Assembly (NCBI RefSeq): GCF_030272615.1
Contig: NW_026729344.1
Coordinates: forward strand, 21,001 to 85,000
Reading direction: 5' to 3'
Length of the DNA: 64,000 nucleotides
Source of the DNA: Cryptomeria japonica
Taxonomy: Eukaryota; Streptophyta; Pinopsida; Cupressales; Cupressaceae
Within the stretch, counting starts at the first letter, position 1. Each line of letters starts with the position of its first letter. Made by a program: the position numbers and the translations under genes. The notes beneath the pieces are model-generated. The model was not told the origin of the DNA and searched no databases. It saw only the letters and a program-made list of their open reading frames with translations. Positions 29,346 through 43,820 of the stretch are shown piece after piece.

Positions 29346-32300
29346 CGCCGGGCGTCGCAATGCTATTTGAATAAACCTTTTGCCCGTTTGCGTTCTCGTC
29401 GGGGCCGGGCCGGGCCGGGGTGCGCTGCCCGCACTACCGCGCGCGCGGGGGGCGACACCGAGCGCGCACCCGAGGCGCCCCGAGCACACAGGCCACGGTG
29501 CAACCCGGGCGTTGTGCGCGCACCCCGGTGCGCCCGAGGTGCTGCGCGCGCACCCAGGTGAAATCGGTGTGCACCTCGGCCAGTGCGCGCTCGGTCGAGT
29601 CGCGCACGTTGGCCAAGGTGCACGGTGATGTTTCTTACTCTAAGGTTCCGCACCAGACGCCCGGGACAGGTGAGCGAAGCTGGGCGGGGCCGGGTGCGCG
29701 GCCGGGGCAGGTGCACGCAGCTGGAGAGAGCTTTGGAGCACACTTCGGAGCGCACCAATGATGCGCTCCATTCAAAAGTTTCCTGAAAAGGCAAAAAAAG
29801 TTGAGATTATAGAATTTCCCACTTGAGAGATTGTAAAAAAAAAAAATTTAAAATGAAGGAAACGCGGGTGCCAAGGTGTGCGCAGCCCAGCCAAGGTGTG
29901 CGCACCAAGGCGCCCACCCTGGCGAAGGTGCACGCAAGGTGCGCACCCGAGGCAAACCGGACAATTAACCCAACTTTCGACTTCGCGCGCACCTTGGAGC
30001 GCACTTCGGAGCGCTCCTTGGTGCGCACCAATCTTGGGCACCTCGGAGTGCACCATGGCGCCCACCAAGGTGCGCACCCGGGGCAAACCGAGCTCCGACT
30101 TCGTGCGCACCTTGGAGCGCACGAAAGGTGCGCACCATGGCGCCCACCAAGGTGCGCAGCCCAGCCAAGGCGTGCGCATCAAGGTGCGCACCCTGGCGAA
30201 GGTGCGCACCCGGGGCAAACCGAGCTCCGACTTCGTGCGCACCTTGGAGCGCACAAAAGGTGCGCAACCCAGCCAAGGTGTGCGCACCCCGGTCAAACCG
30301 AGCTCCGAATCGTGCGCACCAGAGGTGCACGCCATCGTGCGCACCTTGGAGCACACTTCGGAGCCCTCCTTGGTGCGCGCCGATGTTGCGCACCTCGGAG
30401 CGCACCCGGGGAAAACAATGCAATTAACCCGACTTTCGACTTCGTGGGCACCTCGGAGCGCTCTCGGGTTCGCACCTCGGAGCACACCGAGGTGCGCACC
30501 TTTGATGCGCTGCCTTCACCAATTTCCAGAAAAGGCAAGAAAACATTGAGAAGGTGTGCGCACCGAGGTGCCCACCCTGGCGAAGGTGCACGCGAGGTGC
30601 GCACCCGGGGCAAACCGGGCTCCGACTTCGTGCACGCCGCACCTTGGAGCACACTTCGGAGCGCTCCTTGGTGCGCACCAGGGCGCGCAACCCAGCCGAG
30701 GTGCCCACCCCGGCGAAGGTGCACGCGAGGTGCGCACCCGGGGCAAACCGGGCTCCGACTTCGTGCACGCCATGGTGCCCACCGCGGCGAAGGTGCACGC
30801 GAGGTGCGCACCCGGGGCAAACCGGGCTCCGACTTCGTGCACGCCGCACCTTGGAGCACACTTCGGAGCGCTCCTTGGTGCGCACCATGGTGCCCACCAG
30901 GGCGCGCAACCCCGCCGAAGGTGCACGCGAGGTGCGCACCCGGGGCAAACCGGGCTCCGACTTCGTGCACGCCGCACCTTGGAGCACACTTCGGAGCGCT
31001 CCTTGGTGCGCACCATGGTGCCCACCAGGGCGCGCAACCCCGCCGAAGGTGCACGCGAGGTGCGCACCCGGGGCAAACCGGGCTCCGACTTCGTGCACGC
31101 CATGGTGCGCACCGCGGCGAAGGTGCGCACCCGGGGCAAACCGGGCTCCGACTTCGTGCACGCCGCACCTTGGAGCACACTTCGGAGCGCTCCTTGGTGC
31201 GCACCAGGGCGCGCAACCCAGCCGAGGTGCCCACCCCGGCGAAGGTGCACGCGAGGTGCGTACCCGGGGCAAACCGGGCTCCGACTTCGTGCACGCCGCA
31301 CCTTGGAGCACACTTCGGAGCGCTCCTTGGTGCGCACCATGGTGCCCACCAGGCCGCGCAACCCAGCCAAGGTGTGCGCACCAAGGTGCACGCGAGGTGC
31401 GCACCCGGGGCAAACCGGGGTCCGACTTCGTGCACGCCGCACCTTGGAGCACACATCGGGGCGCTCCCGGGTTCGCACCGGCGTTGCGCACCGTGGTGGG
31501 CACCTCGGAGCACACCAAGGTGGGCAGCGAGGTGCGCACCTTTGATGCGATGCCTTCACTAATTTCCATAAAAGGCAAAAAAAAAACGAGATTTTAAAAT
31601 TTCCGTTTTGAAAGATAGTGAGAAAAAGGGAATGCTGGTGCCATCTTGAGCCCGCCCTGGTGCGCAGCCCAGCCAAGGTGTGCGCACCAAGGTGCCCACC
31701 CTGGCGAAGGTGCGCGCCCGGGCAATTAACCCAACTTCCAACTTCGCGCGCGCCAGGGTGGGAGCGCACCCAACAACCGGGCCTGGGAAGAGCCAATGCG
31801 AGAAACCCCACCAAACGCTCTGACAAAAAAAGAGGGGGCGCTCCAGTAACCCCGCTTCGGAGCGCACCCTGGGCAAACCCAGCCAAGGTGCCCACCCCGG
31901 CCAAGGTGCAGGCGAGGTGCGCACCCGGGGCAAACCGGGCTCCGACAACGTGCACGCCGCACCTTGGAGCACACTTCGTAGCGCTCCCGGGTGCGCACCT
32001 CAGAGCACACCAAGGTGGGCAGCGAGGTGCGCACCTTTGATGCGCTGCCTTCACTAATTTCCAGAAAAGGCAAAAAAAAAAGGAGATTTTAAAATTTCCG
32101 TTTTGAAAGATAGTGAAAAAAACGGAACGCGCGTGCCATCTTGAGCCCGCCCTGGTGCGCAGCCCAGGTAAGGTGCCCACCCTGGCAAAGGTGCGCACCC
32201 GGGCAATTAACCCTACTTCCGACTTCGTGCGCGCCAGGGTGGCAACCGGGCCTCGGAAGAGCCAATGCGAGAAACCCCACCAAACGCTCCGACAAAAAAA

Positions 32301-35300
32301 GAGGCGGCGCTCCAATAACCCCGCTTCGGAGCGCAGCCGGGGCAAACCCAGCCAAGGTGCCCACCCCGACGAAGGTGCACGCGAGGTGCGCACCCGGGGC
32401 AAACCGGGCTCCGACAACGTGCACGCAGCACCTTGGAGCACACTTCGAAGCACTCCCGGGTGCCCACCGGCGTTGCGCACCGTGGTGGGCAGCGAGGTGC
32501 GCACCTTTGATGCGCTGCCTTCACTAATTTCCAGAAAAAGGCAAAAAAAAATGAGATTTTAAAATTTCCGTTTTGAAAGATAGTGAAAAAAAAGGAACGC
32601 GGGTGCCATCTTGAGCCCGCCCTGGTGCGCAGCCCAGGCAAGGCATGCGCACCAAGGTGCCCACCCGAGGTGCACACCCGGGGCAAACCGGGCTCCGACT
32701 TCGTGCAGGCCGCACCTTGGAGCACACTTCGGAGCGCTCCTTGGTGCGCACCATGGTGCCCACCAGGGCGCGCAACCCAGCCAAGGTCTGCACACTAAGG
32801 TGCCCACCCCGGCGAAGGTGCACGCGAGGTGCGCACCCGGGGCAAACCGGGCTCCGACTTCGTGCACGCCATGGTGCCCACCGCGGCGAAGGTGCACGCG
32901 AGGTGCGCACCCGGGGCAAACCGGGCTCCGACTTCGTGCACGCCGCACCTTGGAGCACACTTCGGAGCGCTCCTTGGTGCGCACCATGGTGCCCACCAGG
33001 GCGCGCAACCCAGCCAAGGTGTGCGCACCAAGGTGCACGCGAGGTGCGCACCCGGGGCAAACCGGGGTCCGACTTCGTGCACGCCGCACCTTGGAGCACA
33101 CATCGGAGCGCTCCCAGGTTCGCACCAGCGTTGCGCACCTTTGATGCGCTGCCTTCACTAATTTCCAGAAAAGGCAAAAAAAAACGATATTTTAAAATTT
33201 CCGTTCTGAAAGATAGTGAAAAAAACGGAACGCGGGTGCCATCTTGAGCCCTTCCTGGTGCGCAGCCCAGGCAAGTTGTGCGCACCAAGGTGCCCACCCT
33301 GGCGGAGGTGCGCGCCCGGGGCAAACCGGGCTCCGACTTCGTGCACTGCATGGTGCCCACCAAGGCGCGCAACCCAGCCAAGGTGCCCACCGCAGCGAAG
33401 GTGCACGCGAGGTGCACACCCGGGGCAAACCGGGCTCCGACTTCGTGCACGCCGCACCTTGGAGCACACTTCAGAGCGCTCCTTGGTGCGCACCAGGGCG
33501 CGCAACCCAGCCGAGGTGCCCACCCCGGCGAAGGTGCACGCGAGGTGCGCACCCGGGGCAAACCGGGCTCCGACTTCGTGCACGCCATGGTGCCCACCGC
33601 GGCGAAGGTGCGCACCCGGGGCAAACCGGGCTCCGACTTCGTGCACGCCGCACCTTGGAGCACACTTCGGAGCGCTCCTTGGTGCGCACCATGGTGCCCA
33701 CCAGGCCGCGCAACCCAGCCAAGGTGTGCGCACCAAGGTGCACGCGAGGTGCGCACCCGGGGCAAACCGGGGTCCGACTTCGTGCACGCCGCACCTTGGA
33801 GCACACATCGGGGCGCTCCCGGGTTCGCACCGGCGTTGCGCACCGTGGTGGGCACCTCGGAGCACACCAAGGTGGGCAGCGAGGTGCGCACCTTTGATGC
33901 GATGCCTTCACTAATTTCCATAAAAGGCAAAAAAAAAACGAGATTTTAAAATTTCCGTTTTGAAAGATAGTGAGAAAAAGGGAATGCTGGTGCCATCTTG
34001 AGCCCGCCCTGGTGCGCAGCCCAGCCAAGGTTTGCGCACCAAGGTGCCCACCCTGGCGAAGGTGCGCGCCCGGGCAATTAACCCAACTTCCAACTTCGCG
34101 CGCGCCAGGGTGGGAGCGCACCCAACAACCGGGCCTGGGAAGAGCCAATGCGAGAAACCCCACCAAACTCTCTGACAAAAAAAGAGGGGGCGCTCCAGTA
34201 ACCCCGCTTCGGAGCGCACCCTGGGCAAACCCAGCCAAGGTGCCCACCCCGGCCAAGGTGCAGGCGAGGTGCGCACCCGGGGCAAACCGGGCTCCGACAA
34301 CGTGCACGCCGCACCTTGGAGCACACTTCGTAGCGCTCCCGGGTGCGCACCTCAGAGCACACCAAGGTGGGCAGCGAGGTGCGCACCTTTGATGCGCTGC
34401 CTTCACTAATTTCCAGAAAAGGCAAAAAAAAAAGGAGATTTTAAAATTTCCGTTTTGAAAGATAGTGAAAAAAACGGAACGCGCGTGCCATCTTGAGCCC
34501 GCCCTGGTGCGCAGCCCAGGTAAGGTGCCACCCTGGCAAAGGTGCGCACCCGGGCAATTAACCCTACTTCCGACTTCGTGCGCGCCAGGGTGGCAACCGG
34601 GCCTCGGAAGAGCCAATGCGAGAAACCCCACCAAACGCTCCGACAAAAAAAGAGGCGGCGCTCCAATAACCCCGCTTCGGAGCGCAGCCGGGGCAAACCA
34701 AGCCAAGGTGCCCACCCCGACGAAGGTGCACGCGAGGTGCGCACCCGGGGCAAACCGGGCTCCGACAACGTGCACGCAGCACCTTGGAGCACACTTCGAA
34801 GCACTCCCGGGTGCCCACCGGCGTTGCGCACCGTGGTGGGCAGCGAGGTGCGCACCTTTGATGCGCTGCCTTCACTAATTTCCAGAAAAAGGCAAAAAAA
34901 AATGAGATTTTAAAATTTCCGTTTTGAAAGATAGTGAAAAAAAAGGAACGCGGGTGCCATCTTGAGCCCGCCCTGGTGCGCAGCCCAGGCAAGGCATGCG
35001 CACCAAGGTGCCCACCCGAGGTGCACACCCGGGGCAAACCGGGCTCCGACTTCGTGCAGGCCGCACCTTGGAGCACACTTCGGAGCGCTCCTTGGTGCGC
35101 ACCATGGTGCCCACCAGGGCGCACCCGAGGCAAACCGGGCTCCGACTTCGTGCACGCCGCACCTTGGAGCACACATCGGAGCGCTCCCAGGTTCGCACCA
35201 GCGTTGCGCACCTTTGATGCGCTGCCTTCACTAATTTCCAGAAAAGGCAAAAAAAAACGATATTTTAAAATTTCCGTTCTGAAAGATAGTGAAAAAAACG

Positions 35301-35897
35301 GAACGCGGGTGCCATCTTGAGCCCTTCCTGATGCGCAGCCCAGGCAAGTTGTGCGCACCAAGGTGCCCACCCTGGCGGAGGTGCGCGCCCGGGGCAAACC
35401 GGGCTCCGACTTCGTGCACTGCATGGTGCCCACCAAGGCGCGCAACCCAGCCAAGGTGCCCACCGCAGCGAAGGTGCACGCGAGGTGCGCACCCGAGGTG
35501 CACACCCGGGGCAAACCGGGCTCCGACTTCGTGCACGCCGCACCTTGGAGCACACTTCAGAGCGCTCCTTGGTACGCACCAGGGCGCGCAACCCAGCCAA
35601 GGTGCTCACCCCGGCGAAGGTGCACGCGAGGTGCGCACCCGGGGCAAACCGGGCTCGGACTTCGTGCACGCCGCACCTTGGAGCACACATCGGAGCGCTC
35701 CCGGGTTCGCACCAGCATTGCGCACCTTTGATGCGCTGCCTTCACTAATTTCCAGAAAAGGCAAAAAAAAGAAAAAAATGAGATTTTAAAATTTCCGTTT
35801 TGAAAGATAGTGAAAAAAACGGAACGCGGGTGCCATCTTGAGCCCGCCCTGGTGTGCAGCCCAGGCAAGTTGTGCGCACCAAGGCACCCACCCTGGC

Positions 35898-36406
35898 CAA
35901 GGTGGGTCACGGGGTGGGTCCTAGGGTGGGTAACGGGGTGGGTACTAAGGTGCGTGCCAAGGTGGGTCATAGGGTGGGTGCCAAGGTGGGCACCAGGGTG
36001 GGTGTGCACCAACCCTAGCCAGGGTAGGTCACGGGGTGGTTGTCGGGGTGGGCGTCAAGGAGCCAAGGTGGGTGGCAAGTAGCCAAGTTGCGTGCCAAGG
36101 TGGGTGTCGGGGTGGGTGCCAAGGATCCAAGGTGGGTGCCAAGGAACCAAGGTGGGTGTCTGGGTGGGTGCCGAGGTGGGAGCCAGGGTGGGTCCCAAGG
36201 TGAGTGCAAAGGTGGGTGCCAGGGTCAAGGTGAGTGCCAATGTGGGTTCCAAGGTGCCAGGGTCAGGGTGAGTGCCAATGTGGGTTCAAAGGTGCTAAGT
36301 TGGGTGCGAGGTTGGGTGCGAGGGTGGGTGGGTGCCAAGGTGTGCTAGGTGGAAGCCCGGGTGGGTCGGCATCCCATGGGTGTCGAGTTGGGTGCCTGAT
36401 GGGTGC
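35898..36406. repeat. G-rich minisatellite, copy 5
   Basis: No difference from copy 1 was noticed. Quadruplex core at 35911-35942. Confidence 0.88.
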
Positions 36407-36422
36407 TTCTTGTCAAGTTTTA

Positions 36423-36741
36423 GTCGTCGGGACTCATTTCGAGCCTTAGAGGTCGTTTCTTGTCCGGTTGCCCTGTCTTCGACCTGGGAACCCAATTTTG
36501 GTCCTCGGGTCCCATTTTTTTTTGTCTCGCATCCCACTTTTGGCCTGTGGCCTTTTCGGGGTCGATTCTCGTTTTGGGCATCAGAGCATGTTTCTTCTCC
36601 TAAAACCCAATATTTGTTTATTAAGTCTCGGAACACATTTTTGTTCTCGTGGACCCATCATGGGTCTTGGAACGCATTTGTGGTCCTTGGGTCCCATTTT
36701 GCATCCCGAAACTTGTGTTTTGGTGCTTGATCCCTATTTTG
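36423..36741. repeat. T-rich ~19-20-bp minisatellite, copy 5
   Basis: Same as copy 1, upstream of 5S copy 5. Confidence 0.8.
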
Positions 36742-37138
36742 GGTGCCCACCTTGCACCAAGTGCGCACCCGGGGCAAACCGAGCGCCTTGGTGCACCGGG
36801 GCAAGATCGAGCGTGCACCCGAGGCGCCCCGAACATGCACCAAGGTGCACTCGGCCCACATGTGAGCGCAGGTCGTTGCGCCCGAGGTGGTGTGTGGGCA
36901 CCGCGTTGCAGACGGGACACTGCACGCACACGACGCCCCCTCCAGGTGCACGCACGTAGGCCGGGCCGGGTGCACACCCGACGCCCTAGCAAGGTGCGCG
37001 CACCCGGGCAGGGCTCACACTTGGCGAACGGGGCGCACTTCGCGAGGGAGGGTGTGCACCTCGACGGGGGTGGGTGGCCGGGGTGGATTCGCACGTGGGT
37101 CGCGGTTTGCTAAGTACACACTGCGACAAGCTCATAAC

Positions 37139-37257
37139 GGGTGCGATCATACCAGCGTTAGTGCACCGGATCCCATCAGAACTCCGCAGTTAAGCGCGCT
37201 TGGGCCGGAGTAGTACTGGGATGGGTGACCTCCCGGGAAGTCCCGGTGTTGCACCCT
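37139..37257 (+). rRNA. 5S ribosomal RNA gene, copy 5
   Basis: Identical to copy 1 over 119 nt. The only private change found in this unit, an A at 39340, is about 2.1 kb downstream in the GC-rich monomer array. Confidence 0.98.
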
Positions 37258-37269
37258 TTTTTAGTTTTT
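37257..37269 (+). terminator. Pol III terminator, copy 5
   Basis: T6-AG-T5 directly after 5S copy 5. Confidence 0.92.
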
Positions 37270-40200
37270 CGCCGGGCGTCGCAATGCTATTTGAATAAAC
37301 CTTTTGCCCGTTTGCGTTCTCGTCGGGGCCGGGCCGGGCCGGGGTGCGCTGCCCGCACTACCGCGCGCGCGGGGGCGACACCGAGCGCGCACCCGAGGCG
37401 CCCCGAGCACACAGGCCACGGTGCAACCCGGGCGTTGTGCGCGCACCCCGGTGCGCCCGAGGTGCTGCGCGCGCACCCAGGTGAAATCGGTGTGCACCTC
37501 GGCCAGTGCGCGCTCGGTCGAGTCGCGCACGTTGGCCAAGGTGCACGGTGATGTTTCTTACTCTAAGGTTCCGCACCAGACGCCCGGGACAGGTGAGCGA
37601 AGCTGGGCGGGGCCGGGTGCGCGGCCGGGGCAGGTGCACGCAGCTGGAGAGAGCTTTGGAGCACACTTCGGAGCGCACCAATGATGCGCTCCATTCAAAA
37701 GTTTCCTGAAAAGGCAAAAAAAGTTGAGATTATAGAATTTCCCACTTGAGAGATTGTAAAAAAAAAAAATTTAAAATGAAGGAAACGCGGGTGCCAAGGT
37801 GTGCGCAGCCCAGCCAAGGTGTGCGCACCAAGGCGCCCACCCTGGCGAAGGTGCACGCAAGGTGCGCACCCGAGGCAAACCGGACAATTAACCCAACTTT
37901 CGACTTCGCGCGCACCTTGGAGCGCACTTCGGAGCGCTCCTTGGTGCGCACCAATCTTGGGCACCTCGGAGTGCACCATGGCGCCCACCAAGGTGCGCAC
38001 CCGGGGCAAACCGAGCTCCGACTTCGTGCGCACCTTGGAGCGCACGAAAGGTGCGCACCATGGCGCCCACCAAGGTGCGCAGCCCAGCCAAGGCGTGCGC
38101 ATCAAGGTGCGCACCCTGGCGAAGGTGCGCACCCGGGGCAAACCGAGCTCCGACTTCGTGCGCACCTTGGAGCGCACAAAAGGTGCGCAACCCAGCCAAG
38201 GTGTGCGCACCCCGGTCAAACCGAGCTCCGAATCGTGCGCACCAGAGGTGCACGCCATCGTGCGCACCTTGGAGCACACTTCGGAGCCCTCCTTGGTGCG
38301 CGCCGATGTTGCGCACCTCGGAGCGCACCCGGGGAAAACAATGCAATTAACCCGACTTTCGACTTCGTGGGCACCTCGGAGCGCTCTCGGGTTCGCACCT
38401 CGGAGCACACCGAGGTGCGCACCTTTGATGCGCTGCCTTCACCAATTTCCAGAAAAGGCAAGAAAACATTGAGAAGGTGTGCGCACCGAGGTGCCCACCC
38501 TGGCGAAGGTGCACGCGAGGTGCGCACCCGGGGCAAACCGGGCTCCGACTTCGTGCACGCCGCACCTTGGAGCACACTTCGGAGCGCTCCTTGGTGCGCA
38601 CCAGGGCGCGCAACCCAGCCGAGGTGCCCACCCCGGCGAAGGTGCACGCGAGGTGCGCACCCGGGGCAAACCGGGCTCCGACTTCGTGCACGCCATGGTG
38701 CCCACCGCGGCGAAGGTGCACGCGAGGTGCGCACCCGGGGCAAACCGGGCTCCGACTTCGTGCACGCCGCACCTTGGAGCACACTTCGGAGCGCTCCTTG
38801 GTGCGCACCATGGTGCCCACCAGGGCGCGCAACCCCGCCGAAGGTGCACGCGAGGTGCGCACCCGGGGCAAACCGGGCTCCGACTTCGTGCACGCCGCAC
38901 CTTGGAGCACACTTCGGAGCGCTCCTTGGTGCGCACCATGGTGCCCACCAGGGCGCGCAACCCCGCCGAAGGTGCACGCGAGGTGCGCACCCGGGGCAAA
39001 CCGGGCTCCGACTTCGTGCACGCCATGGTGCGCACCGCGGCGAAGGTGCGCACCCGGGGCAAACCGGGCTCCGACTTCGTGCACGCCGCACCTTGGAGCA
39101 CACTTCGGAGCGCTCCTTGGTGCGCACCAGGGCGCGCAACCCAGCCGAGGTGCCCACCCCGGCGAAGGTGCACGCGAGGTGCGTACCCGGGGCAAACCGG
39201 GCTCCGACTTCGTGCACGCCGCACCTTGGAGCACACTTCGGAGCGCTCCTTGGTGCGCACCATGGTGCCCACCAGGCCGCGCAACCCAGCCAAGGTGTGC
39301 GCACCAAGGTGCACGCGAGGTGCGCACCCGGGGCAAACCAGGGTCCGACTTCGTGCACGCCGCACCTTGGAGCACACATCGGGGCGCTCCCGGGTTCGCA
39401 CCGGCGTTGCGCACCGTGGTGGGCACCTCGGAGCACACCAAGGTGGGCAGCGAGGTGCGCACCTTTGATGCGATGCCTTCACTAATTTCCATAAAAGGCA
39501 AAAAAAAAACGAGATTTTAAAATTTCCGTTTTGAAAGATAGTGAGAAAAAGGGAATGCTGGTGCCATCTTGAGCCCGCCCTGGTGCGCAGCCCAGCCAAG
39601 GTGTGCGCACCAAGGTGCCCACCCTGGCGAAGGTGCGCGCCCGGGCAATTAACCCAACTTCCAACTTCGCGCGCGCCAGGGTGGGAGCGCACCCAACAAC
39701 CGGGCCTGGGAAGAGCCAATGCGAGAAACCCCACCAAACGCTCTGACAAAAAAAGAGGGGGCGCTCCAGTAACCCCGCTTCGGAGCGCACCCTGGGCAAA
39801 CCCAGCCAAGGTGCCCACCCCGGCCAAGGTGCAGGCGAGGTGCGCACCCGGGGCAAACCGGGCTCCGACAACGTGCACGCCGCACCTTGGAGCACACTTC
39901 GTAGCGCTCCCGGGTGCGCACCTCAGAGCACACCAAGGTGGGCAGCGAGGTGCGCACCTTTGATGCGCTGCCTTCACTAATTTCCAGAAAAGGCAAAAAA
40001 AAAAGGAGATTTTAAAATTTCCGTTTTGAAAGATAGTGAAAAAAACGGAACGCGCGTGCCATCTTGAGCCCGCCCTGGTGCGCAGCCCAGGTAAGGTGCC
40101 CACCCTGGCAAAGGTGCGCACCCGGGCAATTAACCCTACTTCCGACTTCGTGCGCGCCAGGGTGGCAACCGGGCCTCGGAAGAGCCAATGCGAGAAACCC

Positions 40201-43200
40201 CACCAAACGCTCCGACAAAAAAAGAGGCGGCGCTCCAATAACCCCGCTTCGGAGCGCAGCCGGGGCAAACCCAGCCAAGGTGCCCACCCCGACGAAGGTG
40301 CACGCGAGGTGCGCACCCGGGGCAAACCGGGCTCCGACAACGTGCACGCAGCACCTTGGAGCACACTTCGAAGCACTCCCGGGTGCCCACCGGCGTTGCG
40401 CACCGTGGTGGGCAGCGAGGTGCGCACCTTTGATGCGCTGCCTTCACTAATTTCCAGAAAAAGGCAAAAAAAAATGAGATTTTAAAATTTCCGTTTTGAA
40501 AGATAGTGAAAAAAAAGGAACGCGGGTGCCATCTTGAGCCCGCCCTGGTGCGCAGCCCAGGCAAGGCATGCGCACCAAGGTGCCCACCCGAGGTGCACAC
40601 CCGGGGCAAACCGGGCTCCGACTTCGTGCAGGCCGCACCTTGGAGCACACTTCGGAGCGCTCCTTGGTGCGCACCATGGTGCCCACCAGGGCGCGCAACC
40701 CAGCCAAGGTCTGCACACCAAGGTGCCCACCCCGGCGAAGGTGCACGCGAGGTGCGCACCCGGGGCAAACCGGGCTCCGACTTCGTGCACGCCATGGTGC
40801 CCACCGCGGCGAAGGTGCACGCGAGGTGCGCACCCGGGGCAAACCGGGCTCCGACTTCGTGCACGCCGCACCTTGGAGCACACTTCGGAGCGCTCCTTGG
40901 TGCGCACCATGGTGCCCACCAGGGCGCGCAACCCAGCCAAGGTGTGCGCACCAAGGTGCACGCGAGGTGCGCACCCGGGGCAAACCGGGGTCCGACTTCG
41001 TGCACGCCGCACCTTGGAGCACACATCGGAGCGCTCCCAGGTTCGCACCAGCGTTGCGCACCTTTGATGCGCTGCCTTCACTAATTTCCAGAAAAGGCAA
41101 AAAAAAACGATATTTTAAAATTTCCGTTCTGAAAGATAGTGAAAAAAACGGAACGCGGGTGCCATCTTGAGCCCTTCCTGGTGCGCAGCCCAGGCAAGTT
41201 GTGCGCACCAAGGTGCCCACCCTGGCGGAGGTGCGCGCCCGGGGCAAACCGGGCTCCGACTTCGTGCACTGCATGGTGCCCACCAAGGCGCGCAACCCAG
41301 CCAAGGTGCCCACCGCAGCGAAGGTGCACGCGAGGTGCACACCCGGGGCAAACCGGGCTCCGACTTCGTGCACGCCGCACCTTGGAGCACACTTCAGAGC
41401 GCTCCTTGGTGCGCACCAGGGCGCGCAACCCAGCCGAGGTGCCCACCCCGGCGAAGGTGCACGCGAGGTGCGCACCCGGGGCAAACCGGGCTCCGACTTC
41501 GTGCACGCCATGGTGCCCACCGCGGCGAAGGTGCGCACCCGGGGCAAACCGGGCTCCGACTTCGTGCACGCCGCACCTTGGAGCACACTTCGGAGCGCTC
41601 CTTGGTGCGCACCATGGTGCCCACCAGGCCGCGCAACCCAGCCAAGGTGTGCGCACCAAGGTGCACGCGAGGTGCGCACCCGGGGCAAACCGGGGTCCGA
41701 CTTCGTGCACGCCGCACCTTGGAGCACACATCGGGGCGCTCCCGGGTTCGCACCGGCGTTGCGCACCGTGGTGGGCACCTCGGAGCACACCAAGGTGGGC
41801 AGCGAGGTGCGCACCTTTGATGCGATGCCTTCACTAATTTCCATAAAAGGCAAAAAAAAAACGAGATTTTAAAATTTCCGTTTTGAAAGATAGTGAGAAA
41901 AAGGGAATGCTGGTGCCATCTTGAGCCCGCCCTGGTGCGCAGCCCAGCCAAGGTTTGCGCACCAAGGTGCCCACCCTGGCGAAGGTGCGCGCCCGGGCAA
42001 TTAACCCAACTTCCAACTTCGCGCGCGCCAGGGTGGGAGCGCACCCAACAACCGGGCCTGGGAAGAGCCAATGCGAGAAACCCCACCAAACTCTCTGACA
42101 AAAAAAGAGGGGGCGCTCCAGTAACCCCGCTTCGGAGCGCACCCTGGGCAAACCCAGCCAAGGTGCCCACCCCGGCCAAGGTGCAGGCGAGGTGCGCACC
42201 CGGGGCAAACCGGGCTCCGACAACGTGCACGCCGCACCTTGGAGCACACTTCGTAGCGCTCCCGGGTGCGCACCTCAGAGCACACCAAGGTGGGCAGCGA
42301 GGTGCGCACCTTTGATGCGCTGCCTTCACTAATTTCCAGAAAAGGCAAAAAAAAAAGGAGATTTTAAAATTTCCGTTTTGAAAGATAGTGAAAAAAACGG
42401 AACGCGCGTGCCATCTTGAGCCCGCCCTGGTGCGCAGCCCAGGTAAGGTGCCACCCTGGCAAAGGTGCGCACCCGGGCAATTAACCCTACTTCCGACTTC
42501 GTGCGCGCCAGGGTGGCAACCGGGCCTCGGAAGAGCCAATGCGAGAAACCCCACCAAACGCTCCGACAAAAAAAGAGGCGGCGCTCCAATAACCCCGCTT
42601 CGGAGCGCAGCCGGGGCAAACCAAGCCAAGGTGCCCACCCCGACGAAGGTGCACGCGAGGTGCGCACCCGGGGCAAACCGGGCTCCGACAACGTGCACGC
42701 AGCACCTTGGAGCACACTTCGAAGCACTCCCGGGTGCCCACCGGCGTTGCGCACCGTGGTGGGCAGCGAGGTGCGCACCTTTGATGCGCTGCCTTCACTA
42801 ATTTCCAGAAAAAGGCAAAAAAAAATGAGATTTTAAAATTTCCGTTTTGAAAGATAGTGAAAAAAAAGGAACGCGGGTGCCATCTTGAGCCCGCCCTGGT
42901 GCGCAGCCCAGGCAAGGCATGCGCACCAAGGTGCCCACCCGAGGTGCACACCCGGGGCAAACCGGGCTCCGACTTCGTGCAGGCCGCACCTTGGAGCACA
43001 CTTCGGAGCGCTCCTTGGTGCGCACCATGGTGCCCACCAGGGCGCACCCGAGGCAAACCGGGCTCCGACTTCGTGCACGCCGCACCTTGGAGCACACATC
43101 GGAGCGCTCCCAGGTTCGCACCAGCGTTGCGCACCTTTGATGCGCTGCCTTCACTAATTTCCAGAAAAGGCAAAAAAAAACGATATTTTAAAATTTCCGT

Positions 43201-43820
43201 TCTGAAAGATAGTGAAAAAAACGGAACGCGGGTGCCATCTTGAGCCCTTCCTGATGCGCAGCCCAGGCAAGTTGTGCGCACCAAGGTGCCCACCCTGGCG
43301 GAGGTGCGCGCCCGGGGCAAACCGGGCTCCGACTTCGTGCACTGCATGGTGCCCACCAAGGCGCGCAACCCAGCCAAGGTGCCCACCGCAGCGAAGGTGC
43401 ACGCGAGGTGCGCACCCGAGGTGCACACCCGGGGCAAACCGGGCTCCGACTTCGTGCACGCCGCACCTTGGAGCACACTTCAGAGCGCTCCTTGGTACGC
43501 ACCAGGGCGCGCAACCCAGCCAAGGTGCTCACCCCGGCGAAGGTGCACGCGAGGTGCGCACCCGGGGCAAACCGGGCTCGGACTTCGTGCACGCCGCACC
43601 TTGGAGCACACATCGGAGCGCTCCCGGGTTCGCACCAGCATTGCGCACCTTTGATGCGCTGCCTTCACTAATTTCCAGAAAAGGCAAAAAAAAGAAAAAA
43701 ATGAGATTTTAAAATTTCCGTTTTGAAAGATAGTGAAAAAAACGGAACGCGGGTGCCATCTTGAGCCCGCCCTGGTGTGCAGCCCAGGCAAGTTGTGCGC
43801 ACCAAGGCACCCACCCTGGC

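Larger units (their letters stand above)
23770..31693 (+). repeat. 5S rDNA repeat unit 4 (7,924 bp)
   Basis: The only unit with a length change: a run of six G at 29447-29452 instead of five. It carries T at 24872 (site 1103 allele T). Confidence 0.97.
31694..39616 (+). repeat. 5S rDNA repeat unit 5 (7,923 bp)
   Basis: Carries T at 32796 (site 1103 allele T) and a private A at 39340, where the others have G in a CpG. Confidence 0.97.
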
